From Dermabacteraceae bacterium TAE3-ERU27 (lineage in GTDB: Bacteria; Actinomycetota; Actinomycetes; Actinomycetales; Dermabacteraceae), in contig JAHUUL010000002.1 of NCBI GenBank assembly GCA_019218415.1, positions 248,001 to 312,000 of the forward strand: a DNA stretch of 64,000 bases. The letters run 5' to 3'. This document shows, piece after piece, positions 9,951 to 18,946 of the stretch. Every line of letters begins with the position of its first letter. Position 1 is the stretch's first letter. The translations under genes were made by a program, and so were the position numbers. Under the pieces are notes generated by a model. It saw only the letters and a list, made by a program, of their open reading frames with translations. It did not search any database and was not told the DNA's origin.

Positions 9951-9978
9951 TTACTCGAGTCCGCTCCGGGCATAGTAT
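9951..9978 (+). promoter_or_regulatory. Candidate promoter for lpdA
   Basis: TTACTC (9951-9956) and TAGTAT (9973-9978) are 16 bases apart, 76 bases before the lpdA GTG. The -10 fits TANNNT; the -35 is weak. Confidence 0.35.
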
Positions 9979-10053
9979 GAGTTCGTGGGGTTTTCGCGCG
10001 TCCCGCACGCCCGGCCCCGCCCAACAAAAGCCGACCAGCTAGGGAGCTGAAAC

Positions 10054-11460
10054 GTGGCGGATAGCACCACTGATACAACGTTTGACATTGTGATTCTTGG
10101 GGGTGGCAGCGGCGGCTATGCGGCTGCCCTGCGAGGTGCCCAGCTAGGGCTCTCCGTGGCCCTCGTGGAAAAGGACAAGCTCGGTGGCACCTGCCTGCAC
10201 CGTGGTTGCGTGCCGACGAAGGCGCTGCTCCACGTGGCCGAGGTAGCCGACGAGACCCGCAACGCGGGCACCGTAGGCATCAAGGCGCAGTTCGATGGCG
10301 TCGACGTCGAGAAGATGAACAGCTTCAAGTCGGGCATCATCAGCCGCCTCTACAAGGGCCTGCAGGGTCTTGTTAAGTCCCGCAAGGTCACCTACGTAGA
10401 GGGCTTTGGCCGTCTGGTCGGCAAGGACACCATCGAGGTAGAGACCGCCGAGGGCAAGAAGCAGCTCAAGGGCAAGCACGTCGTCCTCGCCTCCGGCTCG
10501 TTCTCGAAGACCTTGCCCGGCCTCGAACTCGGCGGCCGCATCATCGATTCCGAGGCCGCGCTCTCGCTCGATTACGTGCCCCGCAACCCGATCATCCTCG
10601 GCGGCGGCGTCATCGGCGTCGAGTTCGCCAGCGTTTGGAAGTCGCTCGGCGCAGAGTCCGTCACCATCGTGGAGGGCCTGCCCCACCTGGCTCCGAACGA
10701 AGACGAGGCTCTTTCTAAGGCGCTTGAGCGCGCATTCAAGAAGCGCGGCATCAAGTTCTCCCTCGGCACCTTCTTCGAAAAGGCCGAGCAGAGCGATTCC
10801 GGCGTCAAGGTCACCCTGGTGGACGGCACCGTCTTCGAGGGCGACGTCCTTCTGGTCGCGGTCGGACGCGGCCCGAACACCCAGGGCCTCGGCTACGAGG
10901 AACAGGGCATCGCGATGGATCGCGGCTTCGTGCTCGCGAACAAGGAGACCCTGGAAACCAACGTTCCCGGTATCTACGTCGTGGGCGACATCGTCCCCGG
11001 CCTGCAGCTCGCGCACCGCGGCTTCCAGCAGGGCATCTTCGTTGCCGAGCGGATCGCCGGCCTGAACCCGGTCATGCTCGAAGAGTCGAACATCCCCCGC
11101 GTCACCTACTGCGAGCCGGAACTCGGTTCCGTCGGCCTGACCGAAAAGCAGGCGAAGGAACGCTACGGCGACGACCGCGTAGAAACCTACGAATACAACC
11201 TGGGCGGCAACGGCAAGTCGCAGATCCTGGAGACCACCGGCTTCATCAAGCTGGTGCGCGAAAAGGACGGCCCCGTAGTCGGCATCCACATGGTCGGTAA
11301 GCGCATGTCCGAGCAGATCGGCGAAGCACAGCTCATCGTGAGCTGGGAAGCTTACCCGGAGGATGTGGCCACCCTGATCCACGCCCACCCGACCCAGAAC
11401 GAAGCAATGGGCGAAGCGCACCTGGCTCTGGCCGGCAAGCCGCTGCACGCCCACGCCTGA
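10054..11460 (+). CDS. lpdA: Dihydrolipoamide dehydrogenase (E3)
   Basis: FAD disulfide oxidoreductase that reoxidises lipoyl groups of 2-oxoacid dehydrogenase complexes. The 468 residues show the N-terminal FAD motif VILGGGSGGYAAA (13-25), the redox disulfide GGTCLHRGCVPTK (C47, C52), the NAD motif ILGGGVIGVEFAS, and the C-terminal HAHPTQNEA with catalytic H445 and E450. The GTG start has AGGGAG seven bases upstream. It is followed 30 bases later by the E2 gene sucB and then lipB-lipA, a complete lipoate-use cluster. Confidence 0.97.
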   Translation: MADSTTDTTFDIVILGGGSGGYAAALRGAQLGLSVALVEKDKLGGTCLHRGCVPTKALLHVAEVADETRNAGTVGIKAQFDGVDVEKMNSFKSGIISRLYKGLQGLVKSRKVTYVEGFGRLVGKDTIEVETAEGKKQLKGKHVVLASGSFSKTLPGLELGGRIIDSEAALSLDYVPRNPIILGGGVIGVEFASVWKSLGAESVTIVEGLPHLAPNEDEALSKALERAFKKRGIKFSLGTFFEKAEQSDSGVKVTLVDGTVFEGDVLLVAVGRGPNTQGLGYEEQGIAMDRGFVLANKETLETNVPGIYVVGDIVPGLQLAHRGFQQGIFVAERIAGLNPVMLEESNIPRVTYCEPELGSVGLTEKQAKERYGDDRVETYEYNLGGNGKSQILETTGFIKLVREKDGPVVGIHMVGKRMSEQIGEAQLIVSWEAYPEDVATLIHAHPTQNEAMGEAHLALAGKPLHAHA

Positions 11461-11490
11461 TTCGCCGTTCCCGACGAGGAGAAAACAAGA

Positions 11491-13206
11491 ATGTCTGAAT
11501 CCGTGAAGATGCCCGCCCTGGGCGAGTCCGTTTCCGAGGGCACGGTTACCCGCTGGCTCAAGGAGGTCGGCGAAACGGTAGAGGTAGACGAACCCCTACT
11601 GGAGGTTTCCACCGACAAGGTAGACACCGAGATCCCGTCTCCCTTCTCCGGCACCCTGCTGAAGATCCTGGTCCAGGAGGACGAGGACGCCGAGGTGGGC
11701 GCCGAGATCGCGATTATCGGTGACGCCTCCGAGGCCGACTCCGCAGCCGCTCCGGCAGCCCCGGCCCCGGCGGAGGAAAAGCCCGAGGAGCCCCCGCTGG
11801 CTTCCGGCCAGACCGCTCCCTCCACCGAGCAGCAGGCCCCCGAGGGCCAGGCCGAGCGTCCCGCCGCCTCTTCCGGCTCCGCTGCCGGCGAAGAGGTCAA
11901 GATGCCCGCCCTGGGCGAGTCCGTTTCCGAGGGCACGGTTACCCGCTGGCTCAAGGAGGTCGGCGAAACGGTAGAGGTAGACGAACCCCTACTGGAGGTT
12001 TCCACCGACAAGGTAGACACCGAGATCCCGTCTCCCTTCTCCGGCACCCTGCTGAAGATCCTGGTCCAGGAGGACGAAGAGGCTTCCGTCGGCGCTCCGA
12101 TCGCCGTTATCGGCGATGCCGCTGCCGCCGCGCAGGAGTCCGCGCCCGCCGCTCCGGCCGCAGAGGCCCCGGCTGCCGAGGCTCCCGCCGCAGAAAAGAC
12201 CGAGGCGCCGGCGGCTCCCGCCGCTTCCCCGGCCTCCGCGGTTTCGGGCTCTTCCGCTTCGACCTACGTCACCCCGCTCGTGCGCAAGCTCGCCTCGGCT
12301 AACGACATCGACCTCGCCACCGTGAAGGGCACCGGCGTCGGCGGTCGTATCCGCAAGCAGGACGTGCAGGCGGTAATCGACGAGAAGAAGGCTGCCGCAG
12401 AGAAGGCCGCCGCTGCTCCCGCAGCCGCCGCCCCGGCTTCCTCCGAGAAGCCGGCCGCTAAGAAGGAAGCCCCGAAGGTTGAGATTTCCCCGCTGCGCGG
12501 CACCGAGGAGAAGATGTCGCGTCTGCGCAAGATCGTGGCTTCGCGCATGGTCGAGTCCCTGCAGACCCAGGCTCAGCTCACCACCGCTGTCGAGGTCGAC
12601 ATGACCCGCATCGCGCAGCTGCGCGGCAAGGCGAAGAACGACTTCCAGGCCCGCGAGGGTGCGAAGCTGACCTTCCTGCCGTTCATCATGCAGGCCTGCG
12701 TCGAGGCCCTCAAACAGTACCCGAAGCTGAACGCTTCGATCGAGGGCGACATGATCAAGTACCACGGCTCCGAGAACATCGGCATGGCGGCCGACACCGA
12801 GCGCGGCCTGGTGGTTCCGGTTATCCGCAACGCGGGCGATCTGAACCTGGCCGGGCTGGCCCGCCAGATCGGTGAGCTGGGTGCGAAGGCCAAGGGCAAC
12901 AAGCTCGCCGCCGACGATCTGCAGGGCGCAACCTTCACCCTGACCAACACCGGTTCGGGCGGCGCGCTCTGGGACACCCCGATCGTGCCGAACCCGCAGG
13001 TCGGCATCCTGGGCTGCGGCTCGATCGTGAAGCGTCCCGCCGTGATCTCGACCCCCGAGGGCGACGTAATCGCGGTGCGCTCGATGATGTACCTGTTCCT
13101 CTCCTACGATCACCGCCTGGTTGACGGTGGCGACGCGGCTCGCTTCCTCACCGCGATGAAGCGCCGCCTGGAAGAGGGCAACTTCGAAGGCGAGCTCGGC
13201 CTGTAA
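11491..13206 (+). CDS. sucB: Dihydrolipoamide acyltransferase (E2) with two lipoyl domains
   Basis: E2 core of the pyruvate and/or 2-oxoglutarate dehydrogenase complex. Order in 571 residues: lipoyl domain 1 (2-76, K43), Ala/Pro linker, lipoyl domain 2 (132-207, K174), Ala/Pro linker, E1/E3-binding domain (about 258-295), a second Ala-rich linker, and the catalytic acyltransferase domain ending in [15 protein letters not shown]. The two lipoyl domains are identical over 179 bases of DNA. In actinobacteria one E2 usually serves the AceE-based complex, and aceE lies 24 kb downstream here. Which acyl group it prefers cannot be read from sequence alone. Confidence 0.95.
   Translation: MSESVKMPALGESVSEGTVTRWLKEVGETVEVDEPLLEVSTDKVDTEIPSPFSGTLLKILVQEDEDAEVGAEIAIIGDASEADSAAAPAAPAPAEEKPEEPPLASGQTAPSTEQQAPEGQAERPAASSGSAAGEEVKMPALGESVSEGTVTRWLKEVGETVEVDEPLLEVSTDKVDTEIPSPFSGTLLKILVQEDEEASVGAPIAVIGDAAAAAQESAPAAPAAEAPAAEAPAAEKTEAPAAPAASPASAVSGSSASTYVTPLVRKLASANDIDLATVKGTGVGGRIRKQDVQAVIDEKKAAAEKAAAAPAAAAPASSEKPAAKKEAPKVEISPLRGTEEKMSRLRKIVASRMVESLQTQAQLTTAVEVDMTRIAQLRGKAKNDFQAREGAKLTFLPFIMQACVEALKQYPKLNASIEGDMIKYHGSENIGMAADTERGLVVPVIRNAGDLNLAGLARQIGELGAKAKGNKLAADDLQGATFTLTNTGSGGALWDTPIVPNPQVGILGCGSIVKRPAVISTPEGDVIAVRSMMYLFLSYDHRLVDGGDAARFLTAMKRRLEEGNFEGELGL
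11506..11684 (+). repeat. Direct repeat, first copy (lipoyl domain 1 of sucB)
   Basis: 179 bases identical, base for base, to 11899-12077, offset by 393 bases (131 codons). It covers most of the first lipoyl domain including the lipoylated lysine codon. Both linkers around it differ. Confidence 0.97.
11899..12077 (+). repeat. Direct repeat, second copy (lipoyl domain 2 of sucB)
   Basis: Exact copy of 11506-11684, including all synonymous positions; identity stops abruptly at 12078 (A against G). This points to recent duplication or ongoing gene conversion inside the gene. Confidence 0.97.
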
Positions 13207-13225
13207 CCGTCTCGTTTATTACACC

Positions 13226-13259
13226 CGGCCCCGTATTCGGCACCTCGAATACGGGGCCG
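13226..13259 (+). terminator. Terminator-like hairpin after sucB
   Basis: CGGCCCCGTATTCG (13226-13239) pairs perfectly with CGAATACGGGGCCG (13246-13259) around a six-base loop. The following AGGTTTATCC is only weakly T-rich. It separates sucB from lipB. Confidence 0.75.
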
Positions 13260-13264
13260 AGGTT

Positions 13265-13276
13265 TATCCTGGAACG
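13265..13276 (+). promoter_or_regulatory. Probable -10 element for a leaderless lipB mRNA
   Basis: TATCCT (13265-13270) is six bases from the lipB GTG, the same spacing as at pepA and tpx. No Shine-Dalgarno sequence is present in the six-base gap. Confidence 0.45.
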
Positions 13277-13984
13277 GTGGTAGACGTAATCCGGTTAGGT
13301 TTCTCAACACCCGTGCCAGGGGCGGCAAACGCCGAGTTCGGGTTGCCTCCCGGTCCCGTCCCCTACCTGGCCGCGTGGGAGCTGCAAAAGCAGATCCATG
13401 CGGAGGTGGTTTCCGGCCACCGCGATAACACTCTGCTGCTGCTGGAGCACGAGGCCGTTTACACCGCCGGTAAACTCACGAAACCGCACGAGCGTCCCCA
13501 GGACGGCACCCCCGTGGTTGACGTAGACCGCGGCGGCAAGATCACCTGGCACGGCCCGCACCAGCTCGTCGGCTACCCGATCGTGCGGCTGCCCGCCCCG
13601 ATCAACGTGGTCGGTTTCGTGCGCGATCTCGAACAAACCCTGATTCGGGTATGCGCCGATTTTGGGGTAGAAACGGTACCCGTCGAGGGCCGCAGCGGTG
13701 TTTGGATAAGCCGCGAGGGGGAGATCGACCGAAAGGTCGCCGCTATCGGCCTGCGGGTCTCCAAGCGCGTCACCATGCACGGTTTCGCCCTAAACTGCGC
13801 CAACGGCGGCGAGTGGGCGGAGAAGATTATCCCCTGCGGGATTAGCGACGCCGCCGTTACCAGCCTGAGCGCCGAAGCCGGAAAACACCTAGACGTGCCA
13901 GACGTGATTGATACGGCACAGCTACACGTGTCTGAGCTCCTGAATCGTTGGGGCCAGCCGTATAGACTGCAAGACGGAACGTGA
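13277..13984 (+). CDS. lipB: Octanoyltransferase LipB
   Basis: Moves octanoyl groups from acyl carrier protein to lipoyl domains, the first step of lipoate synthesis. The 235 residues contain [15 protein letters not shown] (89-103), the catalytic lysine in [11 protein letters not shown] (K153) and the catalytic cysteine in [14 protein letters not shown] (C187). The start is GTG 13277. It is 19 bases before lipA and directly follows the E2 gene whose lysines it modifies; octanoate comes from AcpP, also encoded in this window. Confidence 0.96.
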   Translation: MVDVIRLGFSTPVPGAANAEFGLPPGPVPYLAAWELQKQIHAEVVSGHRDNTLLLLEHEAVYTAGKLTKPHERPQDGTPVVDVDRGGKITWHGPHQLVGYPIVRLPAPINVVGFVRDLEQTLIRVCADFGVETVPVEGRSGVWISREGEIDRKVAAIGLRVSKRVTMHGFALNCANGGEWAEKIIPCGISDAAVTSLSAEAGKHLDVPDVIDTAQLHVSELLNRWGQPYRLQDGT

Positions 13985-14003
13985 ACTTGAAGGAGGACAC
14001 TCC

Positions 14004-15038
14004 GTGACTATCGCCCCCGAGGGCCGACGACTCCTGAGGGTCGAGGCGCGTAACGCGCAGACCCCTATCGAGAAGAAGCCCGAGTGGATCAAGACGCGCG
14101 CGACGGTCGGCCCCGAATATGCCGACATGAAGCGGCGCGTGCACGGTCAGGGCCTGCATACCGTCTGCGAGGAAGCGGGCTGCCCCAACATTTTCGAGTG
14201 CTGGGAAGATCGTGAGGCCACGTTCCTGATCGGCGGCGACACCTGCACCCGCCGCTGCGACTTCTGTAACATCGCCACCGGTAAGCCGTTGAAGGTGGAT
14301 CCGATGGAACCTTTCAAGGTGGCGCGTTCCGTTAAGGAGATGGGGCTGCGTTACGCGACCGTCACCGGCGTGGCGCGAGACGATCTGCCCGACGGCGCGG
14401 CCTGGCTTTTCGCCCAGACCTGCAAGCAGATTCATTCGCTTAATCCCGGCACCGGCGTGGAGCTGCTGGTCGACGACGTGAAGGGCGATCCCAAGGCCCT
14501 GCAGCAGATCTTCGATGCGAAGCCCGAGGTTTTCGCGCATAACCTGGAGACGGTGCCGCGCATTTTTAAGCGCATTCGCCCCGCGTTCCGCTACGATCGC
14601 TCGCTCGAGGTGATCAACGCCGCGAAAGAGGCGGGTATGATCACTAAGTCGAACCTGATCCTGGGTATGGGTGAGGAACGCGAAGAAATCATCGATTCGA
14701 TGCACGCCCTGCACGAATCGGGGTGCGACATCCTCACCATTACCCAGTACCTGCGGCCTTCCCCGCTGCATCATCCGATCGACCGCTGGATTAAGCCGAT
14801 GGAGTTCGTGGAACTATCGAAGATAGCCAAGGACGAGATCGGGTTCTCCGGTGTTATGGCCGGACCGATGGTGCGTTCTTCGTACCGTGCGGGACGCCTT
14901 TGGGCACAGACCATGAAGAAACTTGGGCGTGACATTCCGGAGCACCTGGCGCATCTGGATAAGGAACAGCCCGCACATCAGGAGGCGGCGAGTGTCGTCG
15001 CCCGTTGGAAAAACCGAGGAAGCAATGGCTGCCACTAA
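14004..15038 (+). CDS. lipA: Lipoyl synthase LipA
   Basis: Radical SAM enzyme that inserts two sulfurs into protein-bound octanoate. Of 344 residues, C55, C60 and C66 ([12 protein letters not shown]) bind the auxiliary cluster that donates sulfur, and C81, C85 and C88 (CTRRCDFC) bind the SAM cluster. The C-terminal VRSSYRAG supplies the serine ligand. GTG start with GGAGGA about six bases upstream. The 3' end overlaps the next gene's start by 14 bases. Confidence 0.97.
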   Translation: MTIAPEGRRLLRVEARNAQTPIEKKPEWIKTRATVGPEYADMKRRVHGQGLHTVCEEAGCPNIFECWEDREATFLIGGDTCTRRCDFCNIATGKPLKVDPMEPFKVARSVKEMGLRYATVTGVARDDLPDGAAWLFAQTCKQIHSLNPGTGVELLVDDVKGDPKALQQIFDAKPEVFAHNLETVPRIFKRIRPAFRYDRSLEVINAAKEAGMITKSNLILGMGEEREEIIDSMHALHESGCDILTITQYLRPSPLHHPIDRWIKPMEFVELSKIAKDEIGFSGVMAGPMVRSSYRAGRLWAQTMKKLGRDIPEHLAHLDKEQPAHQEAASVVARWKNRGSNGCH

Positions 15039-15732
15039 TAAGACCGAAACTGCACCGAAGAAGAAGGGCCGCATCAAGCAGTTCTTCGAGGTTGTTCAGT
15101 TCACCCAGAAGGCCGACAACACGACCGTTCCGTGGATGATCGGTGCTTTCGTTGGCGTGGCTTTGCTGTTCACCCTGCTGTTTGGCTACTTCGGCCACCC
15201 CTACTACGGCCTTTTCGTGGGCATCGCTTTCGGCCTGCTTGCCGCCGCTTACGTGATTGCGCAGAAGGCGCAGACCGCCGCTTACACCCAGATCAAGGGG
15301 CAGCCGGGCGCTGCGCTGGCAGCCATGCAATCGATCCGTCGGGGATGGAACGTGGAGCAGGAACCCTGCGCCCTTGATGCGCGCAGCCGCAACATGGTCT
15401 TCCGCGCCTCCGGCCGCGCCGGTATCGCGCTGGTTACCGAGGGCACTAACGGCAAGGCTCTCAAGCTGCTGGAGAAGGAAGAATCCCGTCTCTCCAAGCT
15501 GTTCCCGAACGTTCCCCTGCACCCCATCACGGTGGGTGACGGCGAGGGGCAGGTGCCGCTGGAAAAGCTGGCGGGCAAGATGCAGCGGATGCGCCCGAAG
15601 CTGACCCGCGAAGAGTCGGCAGAGGTGGCGCGCCGCCTACAGGCGATGCCCGGCCCGCTGCAGCAGGCCATGCCGAAGGGTGTGGATCCGCTGCGGATGC
15701 GCCCGAATCGTAAGGCGATGCGCGGACGCTAA
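15025..15732 (+). CDS. DUF4191 membrane protein
   Basis: 235 residues from ATG 15025 (preceded by GAGGA), overlapping the end of lipA in another frame. A lysine-rich N-terminus (1-20) is followed by two hydrophobic helices (about 34-55 and 58-80) and a long basic cytoplasmic part. DUF4191 proteins regularly follow lipA in actinobacteria, as here; the function is unknown. The linkage suggests a role near lipoylation or membrane lipids, but that is inference. Confidence 0.85.
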   Translation: MAATNKTETAPKKKGRIKQFFEVVQFTQKADNTTVPWMIGAFVGVALLFTLLFGYFGHPYYGLFVGIAFGLLAAAYVIAQKAQTAAYTQIKGQPGAALAAMQSIRRGWNVEQEPCALDARSRNMVFRASGRAGIALVTEGTNGKALKLLEKEESRLSKLFPNVPLHPITVGDGEGQVPLEKLAGKMQRMRPKLTREESAEVARRLQAMPGPLQQAMPKGVDPLRMRPNRKAMRGR

Positions 15733-15808
15733 AAATTTCTCGTTACCCTCGGTCAGGTAGCGGCGGCGCTGCCGCCCTAACCGGGAGTGACGGCGATTAG
15801 CCAAATAG

Positions 15809-15844
15809 GTGAGGGACCCCCGATCGGGGGTCCCTCACTTTTGT
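15809..15844. terminator. Bidirectional terminator between DUF4191 gene and RDD gene
   Basis: A perfect 30-base palindrome (15809-15838, centre GATC) is followed on the plus strand by TTTTGTG. It lies between convergent genes and could end both transcripts. Confidence 0.8.
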
Positions 15845-15922
15845 GTTCGTAACCATTCAGCCGTATCCATCAGGCCCTGCCCGCCGCTCCCCCGCGGGAG
15901 CGCTATCTGAGGCGTGGCTGTT

Positions 15923-16339
15923 TTAGACGACTATGGTGGCGGTGCCGGAAATGAGATCCTGTCCGTTTCGCCTGTCCCTATCGAAAACCACCGACGGAAT
16001 AACGAGCAGCACCAGCAGGGTGCGTAGCAGGGCGCGCACCAGCATCGGCATCCGACCGCTGACGGGGATCACGCGCACGCGTAGCAGGAACTGCCCGGGG
16101 GTAGCGCCGAAGAAGGTCAGCATGGCGATGTTCAAGGCGACGAACGAGGTCATGATCGCGACGCTTTCGTAGTTGAAAAACAGGAAGGCGATCACGGAGC
16201 AGAAGATCCAGTCGATCCAGAGGGTGAGGAATCGCCTCCCCGGCCCCGCCGGGGTGTGACCGAAAGAGCTACCGGGCACGTAATCGCTATCGTGTGCGGG
16301 GCCTTCCAGCCAGGAACCTAAATCTTCGCGTGCAACCAT
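15923..16339 (-). CDS. RDD-family membrane protein
   Basis: 138 residues. PGRRFLTLWIDW (32-43) holds the Arg and Asp of the RDD family. Hydrophobic segments lie at about 36-57, 60-80 and 102-120, followed by DRDRRNGQDLISGTATIVV, the usual RDD end. The substrate is unknown. It sits convergent to the DUF4191 gene and divergent from glnA, as the RDD gene does next to glnA1 in M. tuberculosis. TAAGGT ends six bases before its ATG, so it may be leaderless; AAGG at the same place could instead be a ribosome site. Confidence 0.85.
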   Translation of the reverse strand: MVAREDLGSWLEGPAHDSDYVPGSSFGHTPAGPGRRFLTLWIDWIFCSVIAFLFFNYESVAIMTSFVALNIAMLTFFGATPGQFLLRVRVIPVSGRMPMLVRALLRTLLVLLVIPSVVFDRDRRNGQDLISGTATIVV

Positions 16340-16376
16340 ATGCGCACCTTAGATCCCTCAGGGGGCCAATGCAAAG

Positions 16377-16473
16377 TACACTGTGATGTGGCGGCTGCAT
16401 AAGAAGGCAGCCACTGCCCTTAGGGGATAAACAGAGAGAACGTGCCGCCCCACGGCACGGACGGAGGTACCCA
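16377..16473 (+). promoter_or_regulatory. glnA promoter -10 and structured leader
   Basis: TACACT (16377-16382) fits a -10 site. The implied leader of about 85 bases contains two hairpins: GGCTGC/GCAGCC (16393-16412) and CGTGCCG/CGGCACG (16441-16459). The second ends 3 bases before the GGAGG ribosome site (16463-16467), so it could affect translation. No recognised riboswitch class was matched. Confidence 0.4.
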
Positions 16474-17898
16474 GTGTTTAGTAATCCCAGTGAGGCAGTA
16501 AAGTTTATTGAGGAAGAGGGCGTCGAGTTCGTAGACGTCCGTTTCATCGACCTTCCCGGCGTGATGCAGCATTTCAACGTGCCTGCCAGCACCTTTGACG
16601 AAGAGGCGATCGCCACCGGGCAGCTTTTCGATGGTTCTTCAATTCGCGGTTTCCAGGCGATTCACGAATCCGACATGAAGTTGGTTCCGGATCTCAAGAC
16701 GGCATATCTTGATCCGTTCCGCGAGCGCAAGACGCTCATCATGAACTTCTCTATCGTGGACCCGTTCACGGACGCGCCCTACAGCCGCGACCCGCGCACG
16801 GTTGCCGCAAAGGCCGAGGAATACCTGAAGTCCACCGGTATCGCAGATACCGCTAACTTCGCCGCCGAGGCAGAATTCTACATTTTCGATGATGTCCGTT
16901 TCAAGACCGACATTAACGAGGGCTACTACCACATCGATTCCAACGAGGCGGTATGGAATACCGGCCGTGAGGAAGAGTTCGGCAACCAGGGGTACAAGAC
17001 CCGCCTCAAGGGCGGCTATTTCCCCGTTGCCCCCACCGATCAGATGGCAGACCTGCGTGACGAGATGTGCGCTGTGCTCAACCAGGTTGGGCTTGAGGTT
17101 GAGCGCGCCCACCACGAGGTCGGCACCGGTGGTCAGCAGGAGATCAACTACCGCTTCAACACGCTGCTGCAGGCCGCGGACGACGTCATGAAGTTCAAGT
17201 ACGTCATCAAGAACACCGCCTGGCTGGCCGGTAAGACCGCGACGTTCATGCCGAAGCCCCTGTTCGGGGACAACGGTTCGGGCATGCACTGCCACCAGTC
17301 GCTGTGGAAGAACGGCGAACCGCTGTTCTACGACGAGAGCGGCTACGGCGGCCTGTCGGACATCGCCCGCTGGTACATCGGCGGCCTGATCGAGCACGCA
17401 GATTCGCTGGTCGCGTTCACCAACCCGACCGTGAACTCCTACAAGCGTCTGGTCCCCGGCTTCGAGGCCCCCGTAAACATGGTTTACTCGGCCCGTAACC
17501 GCAGCGCCTGCATCCGTATCCCCGTGACCGGCACCTCCCCGAAGGCGAAGCGCCTGGAGTTCCGCGCCCCCGACCCGTCGGCCAACCCGTACCTGGCGTT
17601 CGCCGCGCAGCTGATGGCCGGTATCGACGGCATCCGTAATCGCATCGAGCCGCCGGAGCCGATCGACAAGGACCTCTACGAACTGCCGCCGGAGGAGCAC
17701 GCTCAGATCAAGCAGCTGCCCGGTTCGCTCGAAGAGGCCCTCAAGGCGCTCGAGGCCGATCACGACTACCTCACCGAGGGCGACGTGTTCCCGGAGGATC
17801 TGATCCGCACCTGGATCGATTACAAGCGTAAGAACGAGATCGATCCGTTCCGCTTCCGTCCGCACCCGCACGAGTTCGAGCTGTACTACGACATCTAA
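16474..17898 (+). CDS. glnA: Glutamine synthetase type I (GlnA, adenylylated form)
   Basis: Main ammonia-assimilating enzyme, a dodecamer joining glutamate and NH3 with ATP. 474 residues from GTG 16474, with GGAGG six bases upstream. Class I signatures include [12 protein letters not shown]-type metal and substrate loops, NRSACIRIP and [25 protein letters not shown] places the adenylylation tyrosine at Y402, so it is a target of the GlnE encoded 1 kb away on the other strand. It has its own promoter and a strong terminator. Confidence 0.97.
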   Translation: MFSNPSEAVKFIEEEGVEFVDVRFIDLPGVMQHFNVPASTFDEEAIATGQLFDGSSIRGFQAIHESDMKLVPDLKTAYLDPFRERKTLIMNFSIVDPFTDAPYSRDPRTVAAKAEEYLKSTGIADTANFAAEAEFYIFDDVRFKTDINEGYYHIDSNEAVWNTGREEEFGNQGYKTRLKGGYFPVAPTDQMADLRDEMCAVLNQVGLEVERAHHEVGTGGQQEINYRFNTLLQAADDVMKFKYVIKNTAWLAGKTATFMPKPLFGDNGSGMHCHQSLWKNGEPLFYDESGYGGLSDIARWYIGGLIEHADSLVAFTNPTVNSYKRLVPGFEAPVNMVYSARNRSACIRIPVTGTSPKAKRLEFRAPDPSANPYLAFAAQLMAGIDGIRNRIEPPEPIDKDLYELPPEEHAQIKQLPGSLEEALKALEADHDYLTEGDVFPEDLIRTWIDYKRKNEIDPFRFRPHPHEFELYYDI

Positions 17899-17936
17899 AA
17901 AGCCGGCCGCTAAGAGGCCAGCCAGCTAGATAAAAA

Positions 17937-17970
17937 GGGAGGCCCCCACCGGGTTCGGTGGGGGCCTCCC
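17937..17970. terminator. Bidirectional terminator between glnA and the nuclease gene
   Basis: GGGAGGCCCCCACCG (17937-17951) pairs perfectly with CGGTGGGGGCCTCCC (17956-17970). The run of five A at 17932-17936 becomes T5 for minus-strand transcripts coming from the glnA2-glnE unit. Confidence 0.85.
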
Positions 17971-18019
17971 CTATGCGTTAATTGGGCCAGCGTCTGGCCG
18001 TCCACTTATGTGAAGTGGG

Positions 18020-18934
18020 CTAGGCGATCAGACCGACGCCGTTCTTGGCCGTCAGCAGGCTCAGCAGGAGCTGTTTCGGCTCGCTGACCTCCTTCAACGC
18101 GGCGTCGTCCTCCAGGAATCCCCAGGCGGAACGCAGGCCCTTAAACACGGCCATTTCTTCCTCGCCAGTTTTCAGGGGCACAACGCTGTAGCCGCCCTTT
18201 TCGGGCAGGTGAATGATGAAGCCGCCCGCCAGATCGGGCATGGGGCGCTGGGTGCCGTCGTCGTCCAGCAGCGCCTCGGCGTTAACCACCGCCACCGCCT
18301 GCAACGCGTAGTCGCCGTGCACGCGTTTAGAGGTCTTGATGTCGCCGGAAAGCAGGGCCCCGCCGATGCTCACGATGCAGTCCGTGGTGCCCGCGTAGCC
18401 GACGGTATGGTTCACCACGGTCTGTTCGATCTCGACGAATTCCGGCGCGAAGTCGCGTACGAAATCGGCGAAGCCGTCCAGCCTGACCTGCACGCGATCG
18501 CACAGATCACTCAGGGAACTTTCGTTAGCGAAAGCGCCGCCCTCGCGCATTGCCGTAGCGCGCTCTGCTATCTGCTGCCTGGTAGGCATGCTCAGATCGC
18601 GCTCGAAGTCTTCGCACAGCGCGTGCACCAGCGTGCCGAAGTCGGCCGCCTTTTGGGTGTAGTCGCTCGCGGCGGCAGCGATCTTTTTCTGAGTTTCCCA
18701 TTTCCGGCCGACGACCCGGCGGATCTCGGCCTCTGCCCGGTGCGGGTTGCGGGAGAGGAACTCGAACATTTCGAGTGCCTTCTTGCCCGCCATGGAGGCG
18801 TACCAGGTCTGCAGGAATTCCTTGTGGCGCATCCCGGATACGGTGGTGATCGAGGGGTAGAGCAGAGGCCCTTCCGGTTCGATTCGGTACATGCGCCCGC
18901 GGGGCGTGTCGGCACTAAGTTTCGGCGTTGTCAT
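18020..18934 (-). CDS. PD-(D/E)XK superfamily nuclease (RecB/Cas4-like), specific role unknown
   Basis: 304 residues from ATG 18934 (a TTG three bases upstream is less likely). The RecB-type nuclease motifs appear in order: FGTLVHALCEDF (99-110, H104), acidic VEIEQ (167-171), GYAGTTDCI (179-187, D185), GDIKTSK (197-203, D198 and K200) and YALQAVAVVNAE (209-220, Q212). All catalytic positions are present, so it should cut DNA or RNA. No helicase domain is attached. It starts 12 bases after the glnE stop, so it is likely co-transcribed with glnA2-glnE. No phage or CRISPR genes are nearby. Confidence 0.7.
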   Translation of the reverse strand: MTTPKLSADTPRGRMYRIEPEGPLLYPSITTVSGMRHKEFLQTWYASMAGKKALEMFEFLSRNPHRAEAEIRRVVGRKWETQKKIAAAASDYTQKAADFGTLVHALCEDFERDLSMPTRQQIAERATAMREGGAFANESSLSDLCDRVQVRLDGFADFVRDFAPEFVEIEQTVVNHTVGYAGTTDCIVSIGGALLSGDIKTSKRVHGDYALQAVAVVNAEALLDDDGTQRPMPDLAGGFIIHLPEKGGYSVVPLKTGEEEMAVFKGLRSAWGFLEDDAALKEVSEPKQLLLSLLTAKNGVGLIA

Positions 18935-18946
18935 CAATAGGACATT

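Noticed and set aside
16383-16473. Glutamine riboswitch in the glnA leader
   Set aside because: The leader has two hairpins but I could not match the conserved core of known glutamine-binding RNAs, which are known mainly from cyanobacteria and marine sequences.
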